From JAJPIG01 sp035531675 (lineage in GTDB: Bacteria; Desulfobacterota; Binatia; Binatales; Binataceae): a stretch of 64,000 bases of DNA. Below, piece by piece: positions 25,868-34,539 of the stretch. The stretch lies in assembly GCA_035531675.1 (NCBI GenBank), contig DATKSL010000003.1, positions 176,754 through 240,753 on the forward strand, given 5' to 3'. Each line of letters opens with the position of its first letter. Positions within the stretch are counted from its first letter, which is position 1. The notes under the pieces are model-generated. The model worked only from the letters and a program-made list of their open reading frames with translations, searched no databases and was not told the DNA's origin. Made by a program: the position numbers and the translations under genes.

Positions 25868-26350
25868 TGAGGTAACCGGAAGATGCTTCCTATGGTGATC
25901 GTCTTATGCTCAGCGATGTGAGCTGGCCACGAACGCCTCAGGCGCGATAGGACGAAGTCTGGAATTAATGACTCGTCGAGTTCTGGAAAAAACCCCTCGA
26001 ACGGTATCAGGCATAAATAAAGACGGTCTTACAGCCCCGTCGGCATCCACCCCGCCAGCACCCACCAACCAGTACAGCACACCCCGACCCGCGACGAAAG
26101 TGGCCTTCCTGGCTAAATTCAGCGTCTTATGGCCAGCCATTTGCGTCATCAGGGGGCGACTCCGCGCGACAGCGCGCCCTGCTATCTAGGATCAATCGGG
26201 GCGACGGTCAAACCCTTGCCCCCCTTGACAAAAGCGAAGACGCTCCCCCGCGCGGGCGCTAAGCGGGGGCCGCAAGGCTGCCCCGACCGGTGGCAAACAG
26301 CGAAACTTCGCCCTCTATGGTCCGAAATCGCGAATCTTATGGCCAGTCAG
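25868..26350. other. Intergenic region, no gene supported
   Basis: Nearly 500 bases between the divergent PAS/receiver and vWA genes. It contains an isolated perfect TTGACA (26225-26230) without a matching -10, and a hairpin CCCCCGC (26245-26251) with GCGGGGG (26263-26269). Short open frames show no domains. It probably holds regulatory sequence for one or both flanking genes. Confidence 0.5.
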
Positions 26351-26379
26351 TTGCTAGATGCGACCCTTGAACCTAGAAT
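26351..26379 (+). promoter_or_regulatory. Candidate sigma70-type promoter of the kinase cluster
   Basis: TTGCTA (26351-26356), a 17-base spacer, and TAGAAT (26374-26379). The expected start near 26386 would give a very short leader that begins at the AAGGAG site of the vWA gene. Confidence 0.45.
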
Positions 26380-26399
26380 TGGCCAAGGAGATTTTGCTA

Positions 26400-27704
26400 A
26401 TGGCCGAGCCGCTCACTTTCGAAGCGCTGGCGAGCCGCCAGTATGTGCTCTCGAGCGCAGAAAACTTCGTGCTGTATGTGCTGCTCGAGGCTGTCGCCCA
26501 GGGCGCGGCTGACGGTCATGGCAGCGGCAGGCTGCCGCTCAACCTGGGCGTGGTGCTCGACCGCTCGGGCTCGATGTACGACGAGCGGCGGCTTGAATTC
26601 GTTATCGAAGCGGTCAAGTTTCTGGTCGATAATCTGACCGCCGACGACAAGGTTTCGATCGTCGCCTTCGCCGACAAGGCGCAGCTTATCGCCTCGCCCG
26701 AGACGGTGCGCGACAAGGCGGCCGCCAAGCGCGCGATCGACGATATCGATCTGCTGGAGATTGGCGGCGGTACCCAGATGGCGCTGGGGATGCGGATGGC
26801 GATCGATGAGGTCAAGAAGAATCTCACTGCCGACCGTCTGAATCGCGTCCTGGTGCTGACCGACGGACAGACCTACGAGGAGACCGCCTGTATCGATCTG
26901 GCCAATCAGAACCGTGAGCAGATGTCGTTCTCGGCGATGGGCGTGGGGGTCGAATTCAACGAAAAGCTGCTGATGCGGATGTCTCAGGATTCGCACGGCA
27001 AGTATCACTTCATCGGCGATGCTTCGGCAATTCCGGGAATTTTCGAGGACGAATTGCAGGGGCTGCGCGCGGTCACGGTGCGCAACGGGCGTATCGACGT
27101 GTCGCTGTCGCAGGGCGTCCAGATTCGCGAGGCGTTCCGCGCCAGCCCGGAGATTTACGCGCTCGGCACACCGCTGGTCGGCGACGACCGCAAGATCAGC
27201 TACGAGGTCGGCGATCTCGAGGCCGGCGTGCCCGGCTCGGTGCTGCTGACCCTGGTCCTGCCGCCCCGCCGGCCGGGCCCGGTGCGAATCGGCCAGGCCA
27301 CCTTTCATTACGAGGTCCCGGGGGTCGGCGAGCGCAGTATCGATACCGAAGTTACCGTCGAATATACGCTCGATCGTACGCTTACCAGCCGGGTCAATGG
27401 GCGAGTGATGAACCTGGTCGATCAGGTCTCGATCGCCAAGCTGCAGTCGCGGGCTGAAGAGGAACTCAAGGCGGGCAACGTCGACCGCGCCACCCGTCTG
27501 CTGAGCAACGCGATCCAGGGCACCCAGCGGCTCGGCAACGTCAAGGCGACCCAGGCGCTGGCCGGCCTGATGGACCAGGTCAAGAAGACCCAGACGCTGC
27601 AGACCAAGGCGGCCAAGACCACCCTTCTGCAGGCCCAGGCGGTCGTGCGCAAGACCCAGATGCTCGACCCCGAGGCGCTCAAGGAATTCAACAAACCGGA
27701 TTAA
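26400..27704 (+). CDS. vWA domain protein with Thr-rich KTxxL tail
   Basis: The protein has 434 residues from the ATG at 26400, which follows AAGGAG at 9 bases (the frame is open to 26358). The vWA domain spans about 45-225 with a complete MIDAS start D54-x-S56-x-S58 (VVLDRSGSMY), TQMALGM and LTDGQTYE. A beta-rich region spans about 230-340, then a helical segment. The last 45 residues carry KTQTL (K396), KTTLL (K406) and KTQML (K418), each with Leu at +3 from Thr, a pattern FHA domains can bind when phosphorylated. It heads a cluster with kinases, PP2C and FHA proteins, so a phospho-regulated scaffold role, like TerY-type vWA proteins, is inferred. Confidence 0.9.
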   Translation: MAEPLTFEALASRQYVLSSAENFVLYVLLEAVAQGAADGHGSGRLPLNLGVVLDRSGSMYDERRLEFVIEAVKFLVDNLTADDKVSIVAFADKAQLIASPETVRDKAAAKRAIDDIDLLEIGGGTQMALGMRMAIDEVKKNLTADRLNRVLVLTDGQTYEETACIDLANQNREQMSFSAMGVGVEFNEKLLMRMSQDSHGKYHFIGDASAIPGIFEDELQGLRAVTVRNGRIDVSLSQGVQIREAFRASPEIYALGTPLVGDDRKISYEVGDLEAGVPGSVLLTLVLPPRRPGPVRIGQATFHYEVPGVGERSIDTEVTVEYTLDRTLTSRVNGRVMNLVDQVSIAKLQSRAEEELKAGNVDRATRLLSNAIQGTQRLGNVKATQALAGLMDQVKKTQTLQTKAAKTTLLQAQAVVRKTQMLDPEALKEFNKPD

Positions 27705-27765
27705 CGATTAGGCTTGCGGACGGGCGGAGATTTCGGGAAAGTCACCGCGAAGGGGCTTACAAGAT

Positions 27766-28383
27766 ATGGTCAAGTGCAGCGAATGCGGCTACGAAAATAT
27801 TGACGGACTCGATTACTGCGACGGATGCGGGGCGAAGCTCGCCGCCGCAGCTCCGGCGGCGGCTCCCAACGGCGGAGCTGCGCCAGCCGCGCCCGAGGCC
27901 CCGGCCGAAACGCCCGCCGCAGCTCCGGACGTGGCCGAAACGGAAGCCGATGCCGCGCCTGCCGCTTCCAAAGCGCCGACCGGCGACATCACGCCGCCTG
28001 CCGCCCCTGCTCCGGCGGCTGCGCCCGAGGGCGCAGTGGCGGCCTTCAAGGCCAAGTTCCAGATCGTTCGCGGCGGACGCAAAGGCCAGGAGTTTCAGCT
28101 CGAGGATGGCAATAATCTGATTGGCCGCTGGGACCCTGAGACTGGCGCCTTCCCCGAGGTCGACCTCGACCAGGACGATCCCGAGGCCAAGGTCTCGCGC
28201 AAGCATGCGCTGCTCCGTATCGAGAGCGGCAAGATCACGGTCGAGGATATCGGCAGCCTTAACGGGACCTATGTTAATCGCCAGCCGCGCTTGCAGCCGG
28301 GCACCCCGGTCGAGCTCAAGGCGGGCGATGAGATAATTATCGGCAAGACCTTTCTGAAGCTCGTCATCGATCCGATTTCCTAG
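27766..28383 (+). CDS. Zinc-ribbon and FHA domain protein
   Basis: The protein has 205 residues. The N-terminal zinc ribbon has C4, C7, C18 and C21 (CSECG and CDGCG). An Ala/Pro linker of about 60 residues follows. The FHA domain spans about 95-200, with the phospho-threonine-binding residues seen in NLIGRWD, SRKHALLR and IGSLNGTYVN. It has no catalytic domain, so it is a reader or adaptor that binds phosphorylated partners. It lies 61 bases after the vWA gene and before the first kinase gene. Confidence 0.92.
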   Translation: MVKCSECGYENIDGLDYCDGCGAKLAAAAPAAAPNGGAAPAAPEAPAETPAAAPDVAETEADAAPAASKAPTGDITPPAAPAPAAAPEGAVAAFKAKFQIVRGGRKGQEFQLEDGNNLIGRWDPETGAFPEVDLDQDDPEAKVSRKHALLRIESGKITVEDIGSLNGTYVNRQPRLQPGTPVELKAGDEIIIGKTFLKLVIDPIS

Positions 28384-28389
28384 GAGATT

Positions 28390-28445
28390 TACCGGACCCG
28401 GGCAGCCCCGCACTGTTCCGCAGCAAGCGCGGCCGGGCTCCGGTA
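28390..28445 (+). promoter_or_regulatory. Long intercistronic hairpin before the first kinase gene
   Basis: TACCGGACCCGG (28390-28401) pairs with CCGGG-C-TCCGGTA (28433-28445) as 12 base pairs with one bulged C. The 31-base loop can form a smaller stem. It ends 12 bases before the kinase ATG at 28458, where no Shine-Dalgarno sequence is recognisable, so it may control translation or processing between the FHA and kinase cistrons. Confidence 0.6.
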
Positions 28446-28457
28446 AAATCAGTAGTA

Positions 28458-30092
28458 ATGCAACCGGGTGAGTCGCTTCCCACCGGTCATCTGCTCGACA
28501 GCCGTTACCGAATCAACAAGGTAATCGGTGCGGGCGGGATGGGCCGGGTTTACCTTGGCAACGACACCCGCCTTTCGAGCCGGCCGGTCGCAGTCAAGGA
28601 GATGGTGGTCGGCGACGCCGCGCACGAAAAAAAGGCCCTGGAGGATTTCACGCGCGAGGCGCGGGTGCTCGCGATGCTGACCCATCCGGGCATCCCCAAC
28701 ATCATCGATTTTTTCACCGAGGGCGCTCGTCACTACCTGGTGATGGAGTTCGTCGCCGGCGGCGACCTGCAGCATCTGCTCGACCAGTTCGGACCGGGTG
28801 GCCGCATGCCGGAGGCGGCGGTGCTGAAATGGTCGCGCCAGATTCTCGACGTCCTGGTATTCCTCCATTCCCAGAGCCCGCCGATCGTTTATCGCGATTT
28901 GAAGCCCGGCAACATCATGGTCGACAAGGACGGGCGCGCGATGCTGGTCGACTTCGGGATCGCGCGCTTTCTGCCGCCGGGCGGGCGCGGCACGCAGATC
29001 GGCTCGGTCGGTTACGCGCCGCCCGAGCAATACATGGGCAAGACCGAACCCCGCTCCGACCTCTATTCGCTGGCCGCCACGATGCATCATCTACTGACCG
29101 GCCGCGACCCGCAGCTCGCACCGCCCTTCACCTTCCCATCGGTCCGTGAGCTGGTGCCCGAGGTTTCGGTCCAAACTGAGCAGGTCGTGATGCAGGCGCT
29201 CGACCAGGACGTGGCCAAGCGCCCGGCCTCGGCGCAAGCGATGAAGGCCGCGTTGCCGGAGCCGAGTTCCGATCCGCAAAGCTCCGCGCTGGTGGCCCCG
29301 AGCGGCTCCCGTTCGTTCGCCAAGCCGGAATCGACCGTCGCGACTATCGTGCTGCCCGGCAGCGCTGCGCAGAGCCCGCCGTCCGTCGCGAGCCGGCCCG
29401 CTGCGTCGGGCGCCTCGATGATGAAGACCGTGGTTTTGCCGGCCGGGTCGCCCGCGCCGGCCGCGCCGCCGGTGCGTCCGGCCTCGCGGCTAAAAAGCGT
29501 AGTCAATGCGCTGGCGCAGGCGCCGTCCCAAATCGGTCTCGGCAGGCCCGCGCCGCCACCCAAATCTTCGTCGTCCTCGTCGACCGCCAAGACCCAGGAT
29601 TTGAAGCTCAGATCGGCAAACCCCGCAGCCTCGGTAGCGCAATCGGCTCCGCCTCGATCGATGGCGCCGCCGTCGCGCCCGGCCGCGCGGGCCTCGTCGG
29701 TTGCGGGAGGATCTGCCGCCTCGGCCGCCGCGTCGCGGTCCAACGGCGCGGTCCATGCGGCGCCGTCGGGACCGGTGCCCAAGCTGGTCGCGCGGGCGCA
29801 AAAGGCCCAGTTCGAGCTGGCGGGCGGGCGCATGGTAATCGGGCGCTCGGTCGGCGCCGACGACCCTCCCGATATCGACCTGGCGACGCTCAAGGCCGGC
29901 AACGGCCGGGTCTCGCGCCGTCATGCCGAGGTAATCCGCAAGGGGAGCGACTACTTTATCCGCGATCTCGGCAGTCTCAACGGCACCTATATCGCCGGGC
30001 GCGGCCGGCTGGGACGCGACCAGCTCTACAAGCTCAAGGATCGCGACGAAGTTGTGCTTGGCGAAGCACGGCTGCAGTTCAGGGAGAGCTGA
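28458..30092 (+). CDS. Ser/Thr protein kinase with C-terminal FHA domain
   Basis: The protein has 544 residues. The Hanks-type kinase domain spans about 15-275: Gly loop IGAGGMG, ATP-binding K47 (AVKEM), catalytic D147 in VYRDLKPGN (Tyr replaces the usual His of HRD), DFG in LVDFGIARF, and APPEQY. A long disordered Ala/Pro/Ser linker (about 280-440) holds KTVVL (K323) and KTQDL (K378). A full FHA domain sits at about 450-544 (VIGRSVG, VSRRHAEV, LGSLNGTYI). There is no membrane helix, so it is cytoplasmic. Its FHA may bind its own or its partners' phosphorylated motifs. The stop overlaps the next gene's start as TGATG. Confidence 0.95.
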   Translation: MQPGESLPTGHLLDSRYRINKVIGAGGMGRVYLGNDTRLSSRPVAVKEMVVGDAAHEKKALEDFTREARVLAMLTHPGIPNIIDFFTEGARHYLVMEFVAGGDLQHLLDQFGPGGRMPEAAVLKWSRQILDVLVFLHSQSPPIVYRDLKPGNIMVDKDGRAMLVDFGIARFLPPGGRGTQIGSVGYAPPEQYMGKTEPRSDLYSLAATMHHLLTGRDPQLAPPFTFPSVRELVPEVSVQTEQVVMQALDQDVAKRPASAQAMKAALPEPSSDPQSSALVAPSGSRSFAKPESTVATIVLPGSAAQSPPSVASRPAASGASMMKTVVLPAGSPAPAAPPVRPASRLKSVVNALAQAPSQIGLGRPAPPPKSSSSSSTAKTQDLKLRSANPAASVAQSAPPRSMAPPSRPAARASSVAGGSAASAAASRSNGAVHAAPSGPVPKLVARAQKAQFELAGGRMVIGRSVGADDPPDIDLATLKAGNGRVSRRHAEVIRKGSDYFIRDLGSLNGTYIAGRGRLGRDQLYKLKDRDEVVLGEARLQFRES

Positions 30093-32071
30093 TGCCTATG
30101 CTGACGTGCCCACAATGCGGTCAGGCGGCTGCGGAGGGGACCCGGTTCTGCGAGCGCTGCGGACAGGGATTGATTGCGTCTACGCCGCAATCCGACGCGC
30201 CCGCGCTGGTCCCGCTGAAACTCGGAGCGACCCTCAAAGGCGGGTTCGAGATTATCGAACTGCTGAGCCAGACTTCGCTCGAGAATCGCTATCGGATCGT
30301 GCGCGAGCAGGCTGGCGCGAAGGTCACCTGCCAGCTTCGCGAGCGCACTGGTCCCGAGCCGGATCGCGCCGCGGCGCTAGCGGCTGAACCCACACTCGTC
30401 GCGGCTGGCAACGGCGGACCGTCGGCGCCGCCGCCGGAGAACGTGACGGTCGATGAAGACCCGGCCGGTCCGCGGGCCAAGACCGCGGAGTTGAAGCCGG
30501 TTGCCGCCGCCGACCCGGGAATCCAGACCATCGAACAATCGGCCCCCGCGCTCGCGGACGGCGAAGCTGCCGCGCCGGTGTTGCTGCTCACCGATGCGGA
30601 AGCCCTGGGAGCTGAAACCACCGTGGCGCAGCCTGCCCCGCCCCCGACCGAGCCGGAAACCGCCACTATCGGCGAAGATTTGGGCGAGGTCTTCGGCCGG
30701 GTGCTGGCGCTCTCGACCACGCTCAAACATGCGGCGTTCCAACGGGCGCTGGAAGGATTTTCCGCCGCTGGGCGGGTCTACCTGGTCTATCCGGACGAGC
30801 CGTTCAGGCCGCTGGCCGAGCGTGCGGGCGGTATCAGGATGAGCGAGTCGGAGGCGATCAACGTCGCTATCCAGCTCTGCCAGGCGGTCGGCTTTCTGCA
30901 TCGCAAGGCGCTGCGCCTCAACGATATCTGCCCCTCGTCGGTCGGCTACGGCGCCGATGGCCGGCTCAAGGTTACCGGCCTGGAGAGCGTCAGCAATGAC
31001 AACGAGCTGCAGGCCGAGCCGATCTTCAACGACGGCTACACGGCGCCCGAAATCTACCGCGCCCGAAAGGTCGACAAACGTGCCGACCTGTTCTCGATCG
31101 GCGCCCTGCTCTATAGCTGTCTGACCGGTGAGCGGCTGGAGTCCGAGAGCTGGCGCGAGGAGGCCGGCGCGGTCGGGTTCTATCCGCCCCACGTCGTCAC
31201 GCCCGGCCTGGAGCAGGTGGTGCGCCGGGCGCTGGTCTTCAGCCCCGAGGGGCGATGGCCGAACGTCGACGCGATGAAGGCCGAGCTGGTGAAGCTGGCC
31301 TCGGTGATCCGGTTGCGCGCCGCCGCCCTGACCGACGTCGGCATGGTGCGCGAGCTGAACGAAGACATCGTGATGACGGTCGAGTACTATCGCGATTCGC
31401 AGGTCGAGCCGGCCGAGCGCTATCTGTACGTGGTCTGCGACGGGATGGGCGGCGCGGAGGCGGGTGAAATCGCCGCTGCAATTGCCGTAACCACGATCCG
31501 GAATTACATTGATACCAGTATCGATTCGGCGGCGGGCGCGGAGCCCGGCCCGATGCTGCGGATGGCGCTCGAAGAGGCGAATTCAAAGATTATCGAGTAT
31601 CAGGGGACGCATCCGGAGGCGCGCGGGATGGGATCGACCGCCGTCGGGCTGCTGATCGTACCGCCCCGGGCCGCGGTGGCATGGGTCGGCGACAGCCGCG
31701 CCTATATCCTCGACAACGGCGAGTTGCGCCAGCTCACGAAAGACCATTCGCTGGTCCAGCGGCTGGTCGAAATCGGCCAGATTAGCGCCGAAGAAGCGCG
31801 CCATCATGAGCATAAGAACGTGATCACCCGATCGCTCGGGGCGCGGGCCAGCGGGCCGGCCGGCGCCGAGGCGATGGAGCTGCGCTTGAAGCGCGGCGAT
31901 CGCCTGATGCTGTGCAGCGACGGGCTGGGGGCGCATGTCGATGATGCGCAAATTGGCGAGGTCCTGCGCCGCAATGCCGAGCCGCTGGCGGCCACGCGCG
32001 AACTGGTGGTGGCGGCCAACGCCGGCGGAGGAACGGATAACGTCTCGGTGATTGTTGTCTTTGCGGATTGA
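30092..32071 (+). CDS. Zinc ribbon - pseudokinase - PP2C phosphatase fusion
   Basis: The protein has 659 residues. The N-terminal zinc ribbon has C6, C9, C20 and C23. A split kinase-like region spans about 40-410. Its catalytic loop reads LNDICPSSVG instead of HRDLKPxN, and the DFG position reads TGLE, so both catalytic Asp residues are gone. YTAPEIY and RADLFSIGALLY keep the fold. A Pro/Ala insert carries KTAEL (K130). The PP2C domain spans about 415-659 and looks active: RELNED, CDGMGGAEAGE, VGDSRAY, CSDGLG and GGTDNVSV supply the metal Asp residues. It is a likely Mn/Mg-dependent phospho-Ser/Thr phosphatase, targeted or gated by the pseudokinase. Translation is coupled to the upstream kinase. 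Confidence 0.94.
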   Translation: MPMLTCPQCGQAAAEGTRFCERCGQGLIASTPQSDAPALVPLKLGATLKGGFEIIELLSQTSLENRYRIVREQAGAKVTCQLRERTGPEPDRAAALAAEPTLVAAGNGGPSAPPPENVTVDEDPAGPRAKTAELKPVAAADPGIQTIEQSAPALADGEAAAPVLLLTDAEALGAETTVAQPAPPPTEPETATIGEDLGEVFGRVLALSTTLKHAAFQRALEGFSAAGRVYLVYPDEPFRPLAERAGGIRMSESEAINVAIQLCQAVGFLHRKALRLNDICPSSVGYGADGRLKVTGLESVSNDNELQAEPIFNDGYTAPEIYRARKVDKRADLFSIGALLYSCLTGERLESESWREEAGAVGFYPPHVVTPGLEQVVRRALVFSPEGRWPNVDAMKAELVKLASVIRLRAAALTDVGMVRELNEDIVMTVEYYRDSQVEPAERYLYVVCDGMGGAEAGEIAAAIAVTTIRNYIDTSIDSAAGAEPGPMLRMALEEANSKIIEYQGTHPEARGMGSTAVGLLIVPPRAAVAWVGDSRAYILDNGELRQLTKDHSLVQRLVEIGQISAEEARHHEHKNVITRSLGARASGPAGAEAMELRLKRGDRLMLCSDGLGAHVDDAQIGEVLRRNAEPLAATRELVVAANAGGGTDNVSVIVVFAD

Positions 32072-32074
32072 TTA

Positions 32075-34447
32075 ATGGCTGGTCCGCCGACATCCGACCC
32101 CATCGCGACTGGACCGCTCGAAGCGGGCACCGTCCTCCAGAATCGCTACCAGATCGAGCGCCTGGTCGGCGGCGGCGGCATGGGGATGGTTTACCTGGCG
32201 CGCGATCAGCGGCTCGCCAACCGCCCCTGCGCGATCAAGGAGATGGTCGATCACTTCATCGACCCCCAGCAGCGCATCGAAGCCAATGAATATTTCGCGC
32301 GCGAGGCCGACACGCTCGCGCAACTGAAGCACGTCGCAATTCCCGCGATCACCGACCGCTTCGACCATCGCAACCGCCATTACCTGGTGATGGAGTATAT
32401 CGAGGGGCGCAACCTCGAGGAGGAGATCGCCGCCAGCGGCGGCGGCCCGCTCTCCGAGGGGCTGGTGATCGACATCGGCCGCCAGCTGTGCGACGTGCTG
32501 GGCTACCTGCACGGCCTGACCCCGCCCATCATCTACCGCGACATGAAGCCCTCCAACGTGATGCTGACGCCGCGCGGCCGCGTGGTGCTGGTCGACTTCG
32601 GCATCGCGCGCCTGTTCCGGGCCGCGCGCAAGGGCACCATGATCGGCACGCTCGGCTTCGCGCCGCCCGAGCAATACCAGGGGGCGGTCGATCCGCGCAG
32701 CGATATCTATTCGCTCGGCGCCACGCTGCATTATGTCCTGACCGGTCGCGACCCCGAGAAGTTTCCGCCCTTCAGCTTCCCGCCGGTGCGCAATTTGCGG
32801 CCCGACGTTTCGAGCAACCTGGCCGGCGCGCTCGATCGCGCACTCGCCTACGAGGTCGACGGCCGCCCGCAATCGATCCAGGAATTCCGCGACATGATGC
32901 TCTACGGGCACGGCCTGACGGCGGGCGGCCAGGACGTCAGCGGCCGCAGCGGCACCGACGACCTGGTGCTGCCCCCTGAGCATTCCTACACCGGCGCGAT
33001 TCCGCACCGGCGGCGAAACCCGGTGCGGCGCGCGATCGGAATCACGGCGGTGGTGCTGATCCTGGGCGGCGGGGCGTTCGGCGCGACCTATCTCTATTCC
33101 AACCCCGCGCTGCAACAGCAGCTGGGCGTCCAGGGTTACATCAACAGCCTGCCGTGGAAACATCAGCAGTTGATCGCTGAGGCCCGCAGCCATCCGTTGG
33201 ATTTCCAGCGCATGACGCTGACGCTTTCGACCCGTGACGGCACGCCGCTTTCAAAGCCGCAGGCAAGTTTCACCGATAACGAGCTCAACGAGGCGCGCTA
33301 CCTGCAGTGGAATGCGTCGTTCACCAACCGGCTCGCCGGCCTGGCGGGTATCAACGACAAGATCGACGCGCGCTTCTTCGATCCCGCGGGTCATCGAATC
33401 GCGATGAGCACGGTCAGCCGGTTTGTCGGGCCGGCCGACAAGGCGGTCGATTTCAGCGGCGTCGCGCTGATGCCGGATTTCAGCAGCATGCCGCCCGGCA
33501 ATTACAAGGTCGCGCTGTTCTCTAACGACCAGCTGCTGGCCGAACAGCGCTTTGCAGTCACCCAGGATCTGGCGGCGCGCACCAAGGCTGCGGCTGCGGC
33601 CACCGCGGCCGCAGCGGAGGTGCGCACGGAGGCGGCCAAGCGTACCGCAGACGAGAAACGGCTCGCGATGCTCGCGGAGCGCAAGCGCCGCCCGCTCGAC
33701 CTGGTCACCATAAAGTTCGTCAACACCACCAAGAGCGGCACCGAGCTGTCGCGCCCCAGTACCAGCTTCAAAGTATCGAAGGTGTTGTTCGTCGGCTGGC
33801 AGATTTCATTCAGCAACCGGCTGTTCGGGCTGGAAGCCAACGAGTACCGGGTCGACGCCGCTTACATCGCCCCCAGCGGCGGTACGCTCGGCAGCGTCGA
33901 CGACATCCAGGTGGTGCCGCGGACCAAGCGCTCGGTAACCTTCAGCGGGCGGGTCGGCAACTCGGCCGGCGGCGCCTTCCTGCCCGGCGTCTACACGGTC
34001 AATTTCTATCTGAATGGACAGTACTTCGCGCAGCGGAAATTCAGGGTGGTCGAGGATGGCCCGCCGCCGACCGCCGGCTACAGCACCAGCAGCGCTTCCT
34101 CGGGTGTGAGCGGCGGTGCGATGGGCGGCAGCTTCCCGCCGCTCGACAGTCCGCTGCTGGCGCGCGGCCGGATCAACGGTATCGGCGGGCACGACAACGT
34201 GGCGATGGAGCTGCGGCTGCGTCCGCAACCCAATGGCTTTCTGCACGGCGAACTGGTGATCAATCAGCCCGGCTACGGCCCCACCTCGATCGAGGGTTTC
34301 GTGCGCGGTAATCGCCTGCAGTTCCAGGTTCCGTACGGCACCGAGACCTACTACTTCCAGGGAACGCGCGCCAGCGATCATCTGAGCGGCACCTTCGAGT
34401 CGACGCCATCGGGTTCGCGCGGCACCTGGAGTACGGTCGCCAACTGA
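32075..34447 (+). CDS. Transmembrane Ser/Thr kinase with duplicated extracytoplasmic domain
   Basis: The protein has 790 residues. The kinase domain spans about 25-275: VGGGGMGMVY, K55 (AIKEM), D156 in IYRDMKPSN (Tyr again replaces His), D174 in VDFGIARL. A basic juxtamembrane segment precedes one membrane helix at about 319-341. Outside are two copies of a beta-rich domain (about 371-495 and 537-658). These share RxxPLD, LSxPxxSF, W-x-x-SF-x-NRL-x-GL, VxFSG and PGxYxV, and are separated by an Ala/Lys helical linker (498-536). A distinct third domain covers about 690-790 (GTETYYFQGTR, LSGTFES). It probably senses a periplasmic ligand or envelope state. It lies 3 bases after the PP2C gene. Confidence 0.93.
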   Translation: MAGPPTSDPIATGPLEAGTVLQNRYQIERLVGGGGMGMVYLARDQRLANRPCAIKEMVDHFIDPQQRIEANEYFAREADTLAQLKHVAIPAITDRFDHRNRHYLVMEYIEGRNLEEEIAASGGGPLSEGLVIDIGRQLCDVLGYLHGLTPPIIYRDMKPSNVMLTPRGRVVLVDFGIARLFRAARKGTMIGTLGFAPPEQYQGAVDPRSDIYSLGATLHYVLTGRDPEKFPPFSFPPVRNLRPDVSSNLAGALDRALAYEVDGRPQSIQEFRDMMLYGHGLTAGGQDVSGRSGTDDLVLPPEHSYTGAIPHRRRNPVRRAIGITAVVLILGGGAFGATYLYSNPALQQQLGVQGYINSLPWKHQQLIAEARSHPLDFQRMTLTLSTRDGTPLSKPQASFTDNELNEARYLQWNASFTNRLAGLAGINDKIDARFFDPAGHRIAMSTVSRFVGPADKAVDFSGVALMPDFSSMPPGNYKVALFSNDQLLAEQRFAVTQDLAARTKAAAAATAAAAEVRTEAAKRTADEKRLAMLAERKRRPLDLVTIKFVNTTKSGTELSRPSTSFKVSKVLFVGWQISFSNRLFGLEANEYRVDAAYIAPSGGTLGSVDDIQVVPRTKRSVTFSGRVGNSAGGAFLPGVYTVNFYLNGQYFAQRKFRVVEDGPPPTAGYSTSSASSGVSGGAMGGSFPPLDSPLLARGRINGIGGHDNVAMELRLRPQPNGFLHGELVINQPGYGPTSIEGFVRGNRLQFQVPYGTETYYFQGTRASDHLSGTFESTPSGSRGTWSTVAN

Positions 34448-34539
34448 CAGCGCCCCGCCGATCGGTTTCCGCAGGGTTAAGCGCGGCGCTTGAATGAGAG
34501 CGGCGCAAGCTGCAATGCTGGGTTCCGGACCCGCGAATA

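Noticed and set aside
25910..26149. A 79-codon minus-strand frame upstream of the PAS/receiver gene
   Set aside because: No domain, no ribosome-binding site, and composition unlike coding sequence.
26225..26230. Perfect TTGACA as a promoter for the kinase cluster
   Set aside because: No acceptable -10 lies 16-18 bases downstream; the better pair is TTGCTA/TAGAAT nearer the gene.
26126..26355. Two copies of TCTTATGGCCAG with a similar continuation (about 26127 and 26337) as a direct repeat or attachment site
   Set aside because: The similarity is short (a 12-base core plus a few positions) with no integrase or mobile genes nearby.
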